DNA from: Polyangiaceae bacterium
GTDB lineage: Bacteria; Myxococcota_A; Polyangia; Polyangiales; Polyangiaceae
Length of the DNA stretch: 64,000 nt
Direction: 5' to 3'
Assembly: GCA_947475525.1 (NCBI GenBank)
Contig: CANJMI010000011.1
Location: forward strand, 62,001 to 126,000
Shown here: positions 45,530 to 53,645 of the stretch, in pieces
Layout of the letters: the number at the start of each line of letters is the position of its first letter
Numbering within the stretch: the first letter of the stretch is position 1
Program-made: the position numbers and the translations under genes
The notes under the pieces: model-generated
The model's input: only the letters and a program-made list of their open reading frames with translations
Databases searched by the model: none
Told to the model about the DNA's origin: nothing

Positions 45530-46636
45530 ATGACCACCAGGCCGCGTCACGAGGGCGATGGCAGAAAAACCTCCGTCAAGACTCGCTCGGTGTTTTTCTT
45601 CGTGGTTGCCATTCCCGTGATAGCGGGCCTGGTCATGGGGTGGAGGCACCTCACGGGACTCAAGCCGACTGCTTTCGCCGACTATCCGAACGGCCCCGGG
45701 TCAAGCGAATCGTCCTCCCGAGAGACTTCACCGAACATCCGCTCGACTCCGATTCCACTTACGAACACGGAAGTCAGCGATCGGGTCGCCCGCGGCATCG
45801 TCGAGAGCATGCGAATGCAGGTCGAATATCTTGATGTCCTCGGCGAAGGTGAGCAGGGGTGGGATAGCGATCCGACTTATCACAAGACGAGAACCAACTG
45901 CATCCTCTGGCTGGAGTCGGTCATCGCCGACGTCTACGGCAAAACCGACGCGGACAAGATTCAGGTCATGAATCGCCTCCGCTACTACGGTGGTCACATC
46001 GGCTTCGGAATGCGGAAGCATTTCATCGACCATTGGATGACCCTCGAATCGGCGCCGTTCAAACAACACGTGCCCGCTGCTTGTCGGAGCCGGGTGCAAA
46101 AACACGAGGTCACGATCAACCCCGCGCTCTTCAAGGAGAGCGTCGGCTATGACTGTCCCCTGTATCGCGAAGCCGAGCGCTCCTTCTCGCTCGACTATCT
46201 GCCCCCGGACGAGTTTGTCTCCTGCGCGAGAAACTTCGAGCCTGGCTACTACGTCATTGTTGCGGTCGCGTCGGACGCTTACCTGAAGCGATACGGCCAG
46301 ACCAGCGGTCCCATGGGTTACGTGCATTCGTTGTTTCTCGAAGTGGCACCCCAAGGTGAGCTCATCATGCATCACGCCTCCATCCTGTCCGGCACCGTGA
46401 AGCGCGACGATTTCCCGGATTACATCCGCCGAACGGCGACCTTCTACAACGGCTTCATGGCCTATCGTCTGGATCCTGCATGGGACTGGCGCGCGAATCC
46501 CGGGGTGCCCGAGCCGTTCCGCGCCGAGGCGGAGAAGGTCCTTGCCTGCGAACGGGACCTTGTCAACTCAGGGGTAAGGCGGGACCCGGCCAAGGACTTC
46601 AAGAAAAACGAGAGCCCCGCCGTCTCGCGTCCCTGA
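45530..46636 (+). CDS. Membrane-anchored DUF1460-like (NlpC/P60-fold) protein
   Basis: The 368-residue protein has one N-terminal membrane segment (VFFFVVAIPVIAGLVMGW). The soluble domain contains RTNCILWLESVIADVYGK, with Cys124 in the place of the nucleophile, and RLRYYGGHIGFGMRKHFIDHW, which parallels the FxxxLxxIRYxxG...R.HF..DW pattern of DUF1460 amidases. The closing GYVHSLFLEVAPQGELIMHHAS includes candidate His residues. DUF1460 proteins are related to N-acetylmuramoyl-L-alanine amidases; the assignment here is at motif level only. Sequence composition is a little less GC-rich and less Ala/Arg-biased than its neighbours. The ATG at 45530 is preceded by CTTTTTC, not a ribosome site; TTG 45503 is an alternative start. 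Confidence 0.5.
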   Translation: MTTRPRHEGDGRKTSVKTRSVFFFVVAIPVIAGLVMGWRHLTGLKPTAFADYPNGPGSSESSSRETSPNIRSTPIPLTNTEVSDRVARGIVESMRMQVEYLDVLGEGEQGWDSDPTYHKTRTNCILWLESVIADVYGKTDADKIQVMNRLRYYGGHIGFGMRKHFIDHWMTLESAPFKQHVPAACRSRVQKHEVTINPALFKESVGYDCPLYREAERSFSLDYLPPDEFVSCARNFEPGYYVIVAVASDAYLKRYGQTSGPMGYVHSLFLEVAPQGELIMHHASILSGTVKRDDFPDYIRRTATFYNGFMAYRLDPAWDWRANPGVPEPFRAEAEKVLACERDLVNSGVRRDPAKDFKKNESPAVSRP

Positions 46637-46672
46637 TCGTTGGCGAGCGGCCGCGTACACGTTCCGCCCCCG

Positions 46673-47302
46673 TCACAACTTTCGCACGAGCTCACGCGCG
46701 AGTTGCACGACCCGTTGCAGCTCGGCCTTCAGCTGCTTGCGCACCTCGGGGCTATCGATCTCGGGGAGCTCCCATTTTTCGAGCTTGCCGCGCATTCCGA
46801 GGGCCTTCTGCACCATGCCGTAGCCGCGCATGTTACCCGTCACCTCGCGTCGCGGCTTGAGGTACGGTCGGCACAGCTCGGCGAAGTCGGCGTCGGTCAT
46901 GGCCACGATCCCATTGTTGCGGAGCACCTTCTCGCGTGCTTTGGACGGTAGGCGCGCCACGCGGTAGATCTTCGCGGGCCCAAGCAGCTTGCTGCGCTCG
47001 TAGGCTCCCGGGGCGTCCCGCGCGAGCCGCGCCAGGTTGGTGAAGTTTCGCGCTGAGCTCGCCGAGATGTCCAGCGCATCGAGCCAGCGGTTGTAGCCGC
47101 GGGGGCTATCGAAGAGCGCCCGCCCTTCGTGAAGCACATCGCCGAGCTCTCGCGAGACGTCGACGAGGTAGCGATAGGTCTGGCCCTTGATCTCGCGAAT
47201 GCGGGCGGTGAGCTTCAAAATGACCAGCTCCGAGGCCTGCACCTCCGCCGGCTGGTGCTCTATGCGCGCGAGCGCAGTCACAGCTTTGCTTCGTCGTGGC
47301 AT
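46673..47302 (-). CDS. DUF3102-like / HTH-type DNA-binding protein candidate
   Basis: The start ATG at 47302 is chosen because GTAGGGGGG lies just upstream; the frame extends twelve codons further. The 209-residue product opens with a basic stretch (PRRSKAVTALAR), then a helical region ILKLTARIREIKGQTYRYL. RELGDVLHEGRALFDSPRGY and the following WLDALDISASSARNFTNLA resemble the DUF3102-type helical/HTH region (gigl-motif helices with a phage-repressor-like turn). The C-terminal half is basic (AELCRPYLKPRREV; KELQRVVQLARELVRKL-like). It is probably a cytosolic DNA-binding regulator, but the family match is loose. A 300-bp gap upstream holds an AT-rich patch. Confidence 0.5.
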   Translation of the reverse strand: MPRRSKAVTALARIEHQPAEVQASELVILKLTARIREIKGQTYRYLVDVSRELGDVLHEGRALFDSPRGYNRWLDALDISASSARNFTNLARLARDAPGAYERSKLLGPAKIYRVARLPSKAREKVLRNNGIVAMTDADFAELCRPYLKPRREVTGNMRGYGMVQKALGMRGKLEKWELPEIDSPEVRKQLKAELQRVVQLARELVRKL

Positions 47303-47601
47303 TGCCAACCCCCCTACCTTCACGGTAGCAAAGCGCATTCAGCGTTGCAACTCCCCCCGGTCCACCGCGAACGCGCAATATCGTTGTTGGGCAGCGCCGA
47401 CGTGCGCTTACTCGCGCTCGCGTCAAGGTCTTGAGTCGCTTCTCTGCGTGGTTCGCGGCGCTGCAAACGAGATTATAAAAACTGAAGCCATGAACAAGTC
47501 GGCGCCCACTCAAGACCCGTCAGGGCGCGGGCGGGCAGGGCCTTCTCAGCGCGGATTCGAATCCACGCGCCTTGGCTTGGGTGGCGTGTAAACTGCCGAC
47601 C
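47303..47601. other. 300-bp non-coding gap with AT-rich patch and 12-bp palindrome
   Basis: The gap separates divergent genes. At 47472-47477 it contains TATAAT read on the minus strand (TTTTTATAATCTCG), unusual in this GC-rich DNA; no good -35 is at 16-18 bp. At 47553-47564 lies a perfect palindrome GGATTCGAATCC flanked by GCGC and ACGCGC. A small frame at 47490-47591 could encode 33 residues with no supporting feature. No RNA gene was found. Confidence 0.5.
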
Positions 47602-48579
47602 GTGCAGCGTTTTCTAAGTACTTTGTTGCTCGTGTTGTCGCTCGGGGGCTGCGTTCATCGCGATGAGGCGCTCGTCCTCGTGGGCGGCGTCGCGGTCCCT
47701 GCCGCGCGAATTGACTCGGCACCACTCGGGTTGCTCCCGTCGGGCGCACTCGCGATAGGTCGCCTCGATGGCCGCGCGCTTTTCGCGTCCGCACTTGGGG
47801 GCACAACGGCGGACATCGTGGCTCGCGTACTGCCGCTCGGCCGGGAGTCGAATTTCAGTGCGGCCCGTGATGTCCATCGGGTCTTCGGCGCAATTTACGC
47901 CATGCAAGGCGCGGACTTTTGCGCGGTCTTGCAAGGCAACTTCGACGTGCAGACGATCGCGCAAGCCGCGGCGCGCCGAGCGGCAACACCATCGGGTACC
48001 CCGCTCGTGCGCACGCCGTACGCGGGCTATTCGATTTATACGGTGGCGAACATCGGCTTCGCGGTGCTGACGCCTCACACGATCCTCTCGGGTGACGAGA
48101 CGGGCATGCGTCGTGCGCTCGATCGGCTGCGCTCAGGTCGCCTCGAGCACGAGCTCGAACCTTGGATGGGCACCACGCTCGGCGATGCGAAGGCGGCTTT
48201 TGCGGTGGTCGCTTCCCTCGACAAAGAAGGTGTCATTCAGGCGGTCGCCGAGCGTGTCCCGTTCGTCCTGGGAGCGACGCGCGTGCGGCTGCTCGGCAAT
48301 TTCGCGTCACCCGGGATCAACGCGGTCGGCACGGTCGACTACGCGGACGTTGACGCGGCGAGTCGCGGCGCGGCCGGTTTTGCTCAACTGCGCGAGCTTG
48401 CGGCGTTCGCTTCGTTCTTCGCCGCGTTCGGCGGGGCTCAGGCGCCGAAGCTCGAGGTGGAAGCACGCGAGCGTCAGCTGTCTTTCGCGGCGAGCGTGGA
48501 TACGGCCTTCATGCAGTTTTTGCTCGGGACGCTGGGTCAAGCCTTGCGGCCGGCTACCTCGTCGTGGGTCGGCCGCTGA
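47602..48579 (+). CDS. Lipoprotein of unknown function
   Basis: The GTG at 47602 gives VQRFLSTLLLVLSLGGC, a compact signal peptide with lipobox LGGC; the longer frame adds ten residues that would spoil it. The 325-residue product is Ala/Gly-rich with two similar halves built from strand-turn-helix elements (ALAIGRLDGRALFASALGG; NIGFAVLTPHTILSGDETG; AKAAFAVVASLDKEGVIQAV). The alternation suggests a periplasmic sandwich domain, loosely like DUF3352 proteins. I do not recognise a family with confidence. The last 26 bp overlap the end of the convergent gene at 48554. Confidence 0.6.
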   Translation: MQRFLSTLLLVLSLGGCVHRDEALVLVGGVAVPAARIDSAPLGLLPSGALAIGRLDGRALFASALGGTTADIVARVLPLGRESNFSAARDVHRVFGAIYAMQGADFCAVLQGNFDVQTIAQAAARRAATPSGTPLVRTPYAGYSIYTVANIGFAVLTPHTILSGDETGMRRALDRLRSGRLEHELEPWMGTTLGDAKAAFAVVASLDKEGVIQAVAERVPFVLGATRVRLLGNFASPGINAVGTVDYADVDAASRGAAGFAQLRELAAFASFFAAFGGAQAPKLEVEARERQLSFAASVDTAFMQFLLGTLGQALRPATSSWVGR

Positions 48580-49123
48580 GCGCGCGTGCCGCGAGTCGCT
48601 CGCGCGCCGTCTTAACGCCAAAGATCGAGCCATCCGGCGCGAGGATGGGACCGAGCAGCACCGACGCGACGATGGTGGCTGCGAGCAGACTGGCTGTCGA
48701 CGACGCATCGTCCGCGCTGCCCTGAAATTGCCACACGCGCTTCGTTCGGCCGACCAGCACATCGAAGCCCGCTCCGCCCATAGCGACCACTCCCGCGCGG
48801 GCCTGTTCGAGCACGGCCGCCGCCCGGTCGCTCGGCAGCGTTTGGATGCACACGGACCGCGCGGCTTCGCCTTCACGTGCGCCCACCTCGAGTCGTCCCG
48901 AGTCGAACCTGGGCCAACCGGAATCGTAGCGTTTCGTGGGCGTTGCAGCGAGGGTGGCGCCGAAGAAGCGCCGCGCTTGATGGTCCCACCGCTCGAGCGC
49001 GAACACGCTCGATGTTTCGGGCGCGAGGACGGCGTAGCCCTCGCGCCACGGCCAGGCTTCGAGGACTCCGAGGTGCCAGCCGTGCTCGTCGTAACTCGCG
49101 TTTGGTAGGACAGCTTCGACCAT
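48554..49123 (-). CDS. Unknown 189-residue protein following the nucleoside transporter genes
   Basis: The ATG at 49123 (MVEAVLPNASYDE) lies 13 bp after the second permease's stop; the longer frame from 49279 overlaps that permease. The product has a beta-rich first half (HGWHLGVLEAWPWREGYAVL; SVFALERWDHQARRFFGATL), a Gly-rich VVAMGGAGFDVLVGRTKRVW and a hydrophobic C-terminal helix (SLLAATIVASVLLGPILAPDG). There is no signal peptide. It does not look like a substrate-binding lipoprotein, so it is not the missing binding protein. Its position suggests it is co-transcribed with the transporter, perhaps as an accessory. Confidence 0.5.
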   Translation of the reverse strand: MVEAVLPNASYDEHGWHLGVLEAWPWREGYAVLAPETSSVFALERWDHQARRFFGATLAATPTKRYDSGWPRFDSGRLEVGAREGEAARSVCIQTLPSDRAAAVLEQARAGVVAMGGAGFDVLVGRTKRVWQFQGSADDASSTASLLAATIVASVLLGPILAPDGSIFGVKTARERLAARALSGRPTTR

Positions 49124-49136
49124 GGCGTTCGTAGGC

Positions 49137-50045
49137 TCAGTTCTCTGCGTGACGGCCAAGGCCGCCTGGCGCCGACCGGCGACCGACTCCGAGCCCGAGC
49201 GCGACCAGCACCGCGGCGTATGGAAGCATCTGAGCGAGGGTAATCGCCTTTGAGGCCTGACCGATGTCTTGCAGGACAAACTGCAGGGCTTCGAGGAAAG
49301 CGAACGCCACGCACGCGAGCGCCGCGCGGCCAGGGAGCCAGCCCGACAACACGACGGCGGCGAGTGCGATGAAACCTCGCCCCGCGCTCATGCCCGCTTC
49401 GAAGCGATGCTGGTCGAAGGCCAGATGGATGCCGCCGAGCGAGCCTATCGCTCCCGAAATGCAGAGCGCGAGCAGGCGCGTTCGGCCGACATCGATCCCG
49501 GCGGCGCGGGCGGCCGTGGGGTTTTCACCGACCGCTCGTATTCGAAGACCGAGGCGCGTTCGATTCAGCACGTAAGGGCTCGCGACCACGGCCGTGAAGG
49601 CGAGCCAGCTCAACGGATCGCAGAGGACGCGCGCCAGCACTTGCCACCCTTCGTTGCCGGTCGGTCCGATGCGAAACGCCGCAATCGACGGCGAATTCGA
49701 AGCGCTATCGTAGAGCGCCCGCAGCCCAAGTCGGGTCCCCGAATACGCGAGCAAGTTCCACGCGATGCCGCACACCACCGCATCGATGCGCGTGCGGTGG
49801 ACGAGCGTGGCGTGAGCGGCGCTGAGGCACACGCCCATGATGATGCCGGCGCAAACGCCGACGACGGCGCTCCCCGAAGCGAGCGTGCCTACCACCGACG
49901 CGAAGGCGCTCGACAGCAAGATCGCCTCGAGCCCAATCTGGACGACGCCGGCGCGCTCAGCCCACACGCCCGCGACGGCGGCGCAGGCGTAAGGCGCTGC
50001 GATGCGAAGCGTCTCGCCAACGGTCGTCAGTGAAAACAGGCTCAT
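49137..50045 (-). CDS. nupQ: Nucleoside-type ABC transporter permease (NupQ/YufQ-like)
   Basis: The true start is the ATG at 50045, overlapping the preceding permease's stop as ATGA; the frame upstream (to 50987) is a shadow of that gene. The 302-residue protein has about eight hydrophobic segments and the family features AERAGVVQIGLEAILLSSAF, TRIDAVVCGIAWNLLA, LRIRAVGENPTAARAAGIDV (the cytoplasmic EAA-like loop that contacts the ATPase) and SGAIGSLGGIHLAF. Members import nucleosides across the inner membrane with a BMP-family binding lipoprotein. None is encoded here. Confidence 0.85.
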   Translation of the reverse strand: MSLFSLTTVGETLRIAAPYACAAVAGVWAERAGVVQIGLEAILLSSAFASVVGTLASGSAVVGVCAGIIMGVCLSAAHATLVHRTRIDAVVCGIAWNLLAYSGTRLGLRALYDSASNSPSIAAFRIGPTGNEGWQVLARVLCDPLSWLAFTAVVASPYVLNRTRLGLRIRAVGENPTAARAAGIDVGRTRLLALCISGAIGSLGGIHLAFDQHRFEAGMSAGRGFIALAAVVLSGWLPGRAALACVAFAFLEALQFVLQDIGQASKAITLAQMLPYAAVLVALGLGVGRRSAPGGLGRHAEN

Positions 50046-51106
50046 GCGGCACCTCCTTTGTCTCGGGCGGGCTCGCTTGGCGCAGGCTCGACACGCGCGC
50101 TTGCGAACGCCGTTGCGCCCATCAAGAGAATGACCACCGCTTCGAGCACGCCCATCGCGTCGCGCGGTACACGCGCGTTGATGGCGAGACCCGCTTGCGC
50201 GAGCGTCCCGAAAAGGAGGGACGCTGCGACGAGCTGCACGGCGCCCCCGCGGCCGAGCATCGCCACAGCAATACCCGAGAAGCCGGCTCCGGCGCCGAGG
50301 CCGAGCTCGAAGTAGCCTTTGTAGCCGAGTACCGTGCCCATCACCGTGAGTCCGGCGAGCGCACCCGAGAGGAGCATCGCCTGCATGCGGCGCTTCGCGA
50401 CGTCGATCCCTTGAGCCTCGCAGACGCTCGGGCTTTGAGCGATCCATTCGAACTCCCGCCCGATTCGCGAGCGGCGCAGCCACGCCTCGACGGCAAACGC
50501 GAGCACGACCACGAAGGGAAAGGCGAGACTCGCGGCGCTCCCATGAAACGAAGGCAGCCACGTATCGAGCCCGGCTGTCCGCGCGCCTGGCGCTATCGCG
50601 GCTGTGCGCACGCCGTCGACGCTGAGCGCCACCGTGAGGATCCACGGCAGAACTACGTCGGCGCAGCGATTGAGCATGATGGTCGTGATGATCTCGTGCA
50701 CCCCGGCCTTCGCGCGCATCGCACCGGCGATCGAGGCGTATGCGGCTCCGACCGCAGCGGAGACCGCGAGCACCACCGGAACCGCTAAAAACCAAGGCAC
50801 GTTGGCGCCAAGTTTCGTCGCGACCCAAGCACCGGCGAGACTCGCGATGGCGAGCTGCCCCTCGGTGCCGATGTTGAACAGGCCCGCGCGCAGGGCGACG
50901 CTGAACGCCATTCCCGTGAATAGGAGGGGCGTGGCTTTGAAGAGAACCTGCCCGACGCCGTATGGGGTTCCCCAGGTTCCCGCCCACACGCGTGCGAGGG
51001 TTTGCGGGGGCGCCTCCCCGAACGCAAAGCTCGCGAGGTTGAGGACCAGGAGCGCGCCGGCAAGCGCGAACACGACGCGTTGTTGGGAGGAGGAGAGGCC
51101 GCGCAT
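50042..51106 (-). CDS. nupP: Nucleoside-type ABC transporter permease (NupP-like)
   Basis: The 354-residue protein has about nine hydrophobic segments and NupP hallmarks: ATPLLFTGMAFSVALRAGLFNIGTEGQ, GVHEIITTIMLNRCAD and the coupling loop ...AQSPSVCEAQGIDVAKRR. It pairs with the NupQ-like permease in the membrane channel. The start ATG shares one base with the stop of the ATPase gene (TGATG arrangement at 51106), and its stop overlaps the next start, so the three transporter genes form one translation-coupled operon. Confidence 0.88.
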   Translation of the reverse strand: MRGLSSSQQRVVFALAGALLVLNLASFAFGEAPPQTLARVWAGTWGTPYGVGQVLFKATPLLFTGMAFSVALRAGLFNIGTEGQLAIASLAGAWVATKLGANVPWFLAVPVVLAVSAAVGAAYASIAGAMRAKAGVHEIITTIMLNRCADVVLPWILTVALSVDGVRTAAIAPGARTAGLDTWLPSFHGSAASLAFPFVVVLAFAVEAWLRRSRIGREFEWIAQSPSVCEAQGIDVAKRRMQAMLLSGALAGLTVMGTVLGYKGYFELGLGAGAGFSGIAVAMLGRGGAVQLVAASLLFGTLAQAGLAINARVPRDAMGVLEAVVILLMGATAFASARVEPAPSEPARDKGGAA

Positions 51107-52770
51107 CAGGCTACCGCCTCCTCGCGTCCGCTGCGGTCTGCGACCCCCAGCATTGCCCGACCAATGTCTTCATCCGAGGCGGTTGGTGGGAGTTCGGCGA
51201 CGAGGCCTCCTTCACGTAAAACCACGATGCGATGGCACAGAGTCCGCAATTCGTTGAGATCCGCGCTGATCACCAGCACCCCGGCGCCCGCGGCCGCGAT
51301 GCCGATTATGGCGTCGTGAAGGATTCGAGCCGTTCCGACGTCAACGCCGCGGGTTGGCTGGTCGAGCACGAGCGCCCGGGGTTGATGCGCCGCGTTCGTA
51401 GAAGGGTCGAGCGAATGCCGCGTTCGGTCGAAGGCGCGCGCCATCACGACCTTTTGCTGGTTGCCGCCGCTGAGCTCGCTCGCGAGCCGAGACGGAGAGC
51501 GAGGCTCGATGGCGAAGATGGCGAAACGCCGCTTTTGGATGAGCGCTTCATCCGCGAGTCCGAGGTCCCCCACCACGAGGTTGTCGCCTACGGTGGCGTC
51601 TAGCAAGAGCTCGTCGTGATGGCGATCGTCGAGCACGGTGATCAGTCCACGCGCCCGCGCCGCTCTAACGCGTGCCGCCGCGTCGTTGTGCCCCGCGAAC
51701 GGCGACGTCGCATCGAGCAGGATGGTCCCGCGCTCGATGTCCAGGAGCCCCGCGAGCGCCGTGGCGAGCTCGCGTTGGCCGTTGCCTTCGATCCCCGCTA
51801 TGCCCACGATCTCGCCTGTGTGCACGCGGAGCGACACGTTGTCGAGGCGCCTTGTCCCCACGCCTCGCACGGAAACATCGCGGAGCTCAAGTACCGCCGC
51901 CGCCCCTGGCGCGACGGGGGGCTTGGGCGCGCTCGCGGGCACGTCGCCACCCATCACCGCTCGGGTGAGGCGCAGGATGAGGGCCGACGGCTCCGGCTCG
52001 GGTTGCGATGACGCCTCCGCCGAAGCGTCCAACCTTCCGTGTCGTGGTGGGAGCTGCTCTCGCAAGACGCACTCGCCGCGCCGCATGGCCGTCACCTCGT
52101 CGGCGAAGCGTGAGACCTCGTCGAGTCGGTGGGTCACGACGGCGATCGTGTGGCCGCGTAAAGCGAGGCGCCGCAGGGTCCTGTAGAGCTCGGCAGCCTC
52201 GAGCGGCGAGAGGACGGCGGTGGGTTCGTCGAGCAGAATGGCGCGCGCCCCTCGGTAGAGGATCCGGAGGATCTCGAGGCGCTGTTTCTCGCCGACGCTC
52301 AGGTTCGCGACGCGGGCATCCAGGTCGAGATCGAGCCCGGAATCGGCGGCGAGGGCCTGGGCTTTCGCGCGGGCGGCATCAAAATCGAGCGCGCCTATCC
52401 AGTCGAGAAACCGCATTCCACCGAGGATGTTGCGCCGGATTGGCTCCGCCCCGAGCATCACGTTCTCAAGCGCGGTGAAGGGCTCGAGCAACATGAAGTG
52501 CTGATGGACCAAGCCGATCCCGCGCTCCATCGCCGCCCGCGGTGAACCCGCCGCAAGCACGTCGCCATCGATCGAGACGGCCCCCGCGCTTGGTCGGAGG
52601 AGGCCCGCGATGAGCTTCAGCACCGTCGACTTGCCAGCGCCGTTTTCGCCGATAACCGCGTGGATTCGTCCGGGCTCGAGCACCAGGTCGAGGGCGCGCA
52701 CCGCGGTAAACTCACCGAAGCGGTGGCTGACGCCGTGGAGCTCGATGCGGGGCGCGGACGCAACGACCAT
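51106..52770 (-). CDS. nupO: Nucleoside-type ABC transporter ATPase with two nucleotide-binding domains (NupO-like)
   Basis: The 554-residue protein is a tandem duplicated ATPase. The first domain has Walker A GENGAGKST, signature LSVGEKQRLEI and Walker B AILLDEPTAVLSP. The second has a degenerate P-loop (GIEGNGQREL), signature LSGGNQQKVVMA and Walker B ALVLDQPTRGVD, exactly as in the sugar/nucleoside class (RbsA/NupO). It energises the NupP/NupQ permeases. It is the first gene of the operon and is divergent from mazG, with only 15 bp between start codons, so the promoters of the two operons must overlap the coding regions. Confidence 0.92.
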   Translation of the reverse strand: MVVASAPRIELHGVSHRFGEFTAVRALDLVLEPGRIHAVIGENGAGKSTVLKLIAGLLRPSAGAVSIDGDVLAAGSPRAAMERGIGLVHQHFMLLEPFTALENVMLGAEPIRRNILGGMRFLDWIGALDFDAARAKAQALAADSGLDLDLDARVANLSVGEKQRLEILRILYRGARAILLDEPTAVLSPLEAAELYRTLRRLALRGHTIAVVTHRLDEVSRFADEVTAMRRGECVLREQLPPRHGRLDASAEASSQPEPEPSALILRLTRAVMGGDVPASAPKPPVAPGAAAVLELRDVSVRGVGTRRLDNVSLRVHTGEIVGIAGIEGNGQRELATALAGLLDIERGTILLDATSPFAGHNDAAARVRAARARGLITVLDDRHHDELLLDATVGDNLVVGDLGLADEALIQKRRFAIFAIEPRSPSRLASELSGGNQQKVVMARAFDRTRHSLDPSTNAAHQPRALVLDQPTRGVDVGTARILHDAIIGIAAAGAGVLVISADLNELRTLCHRIVVLREGGLVAELPPTASDEDIGRAMLGVADRSGREEAVA

Positions 52771-52785
52771 GTGGTAAGAACCCGT

Positions 52786-53634
52786 GTGCCTCGGCCGTTT
52801 CCACCTGTCAAACCGCCCGCGCTATCCGAACAAGACGGCGCATCGTACCCGCGGCTCGTCCAGCTGATGCAGCGATTGCTCGCGCCTGACGGCTGCCCGT
52901 GGGATCGCGAGCAGACACTCGAGAGCATTCGCAAGTACGTGGTCGAAGAGGCGTGCGAGGTGGTCGACGCGATCGACAACGGAGACATGGCGGAGCTCCG
53001 CGAGGAACTGGGTGACCTGCTCTTGCAGGTGGTGTTCGTAGGTGAGCTCGCGCGCGCAAAAGGAGCCTTCGGTCCCGATGACGTCGTGGCCGCCATCACC
53101 GACAAACTCGTGCGACGCCACCCGCATGTCTTCGGTGACTTGACGATTGAAGGGGAGGGTGCCGCCGAGCGCGTGCTCGACAATTGGGAACGCATCAAGG
53201 CGGGCGAGCGCAAGGACAAGCCTGAGCGCCGCGGGGTACTCGATACGGTTCCTCGGGGCCTGCCCGCGCTCGTGCGCGCCCAGCGAATCGGCGAAAAAGC
53301 ACGACGCGTCGGGTTCGATTGGCCTGACGCCGAAGGTCCACGCGCCAAGGTCGACGAGGAACTCGGCGAGTTCGATCGTGCCGTGAAAGACGGCAATTCC
53401 GATGAAATCGAAGCAGAGCTTGGCGACGCGCTCTACGCGATCGTCAACGTGGCACGCCACCACGGCGTTGACGCCGAGGCGGCCTTGCGGCGCACGATGC
53501 GCAAATTCGAGACGCGGTTCGCTCACGTCGAGAAGCGAGTCGATGAGGAGCACGGCGGCTTTGCCGAGAAGGGCAAGCTGCCGCTCGAGGTGCTGGACGC
53601 TTACTGGGACGAGGCCAAGCGCGCAGAGCGTTAG
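52786..53634 (+). CDS. mazG: Nucleoside triphosphate pyrophosphohydrolase MazG
   Basis: The 282-residue protein has two MazG domains. The first carries CPWDREQTLESI, EEACEVVDAI and ELREELGDLLLQVVF, giving the metal-binding ExxE...ExxD helices. The second begins near residue 155 (IGEKARRVGFDWP), with KVDEELGEFDRAV and EIEAELGDALYAIVNVARH, and closes with ALRRTMRKFETRFAHVEKR. It hydrolyses NTPs to NMP and PPi, cleaning damaged nucleotides or lowering (p)ppGpp in some species. The start GTG at 52786 is inferred from family length; GTG 52771 is an alternative. Divergent from the nucleoside transporter operon. Confidence 0.92.
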   Translation: MPRPFPPVKPPALSEQDGASYPRLVQLMQRLLAPDGCPWDREQTLESIRKYVVEEACEVVDAIDNGDMAELREELGDLLLQVVFVGELARAKGAFGPDDVVAAITDKLVRRHPHVFGDLTIEGEGAAERVLDNWERIKAGERKDKPERRGVLDTVPRGLPALVRAQRIGEKARRVGFDWPDAEGPRAKVDEELGEFDRAVKDGNSDEIEAELGDALYAIVNVARHHGVDAEAALRRTMRKFETRFAHVEKRVDEEHGGFAEKGKLPLEVLDAYWDEAKRAER

Positions 53635-53645
53635 AGCCGGCTCGT

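Noticed and set aside
47541-47575. tRNA T-arm-like sequence around GGATTCGAATCC
   Set aside because: The stem would have an A-C mismatch at the loop-closing pair and no acceptor, D or anticodon arms can be found within 80 bases on either strand.
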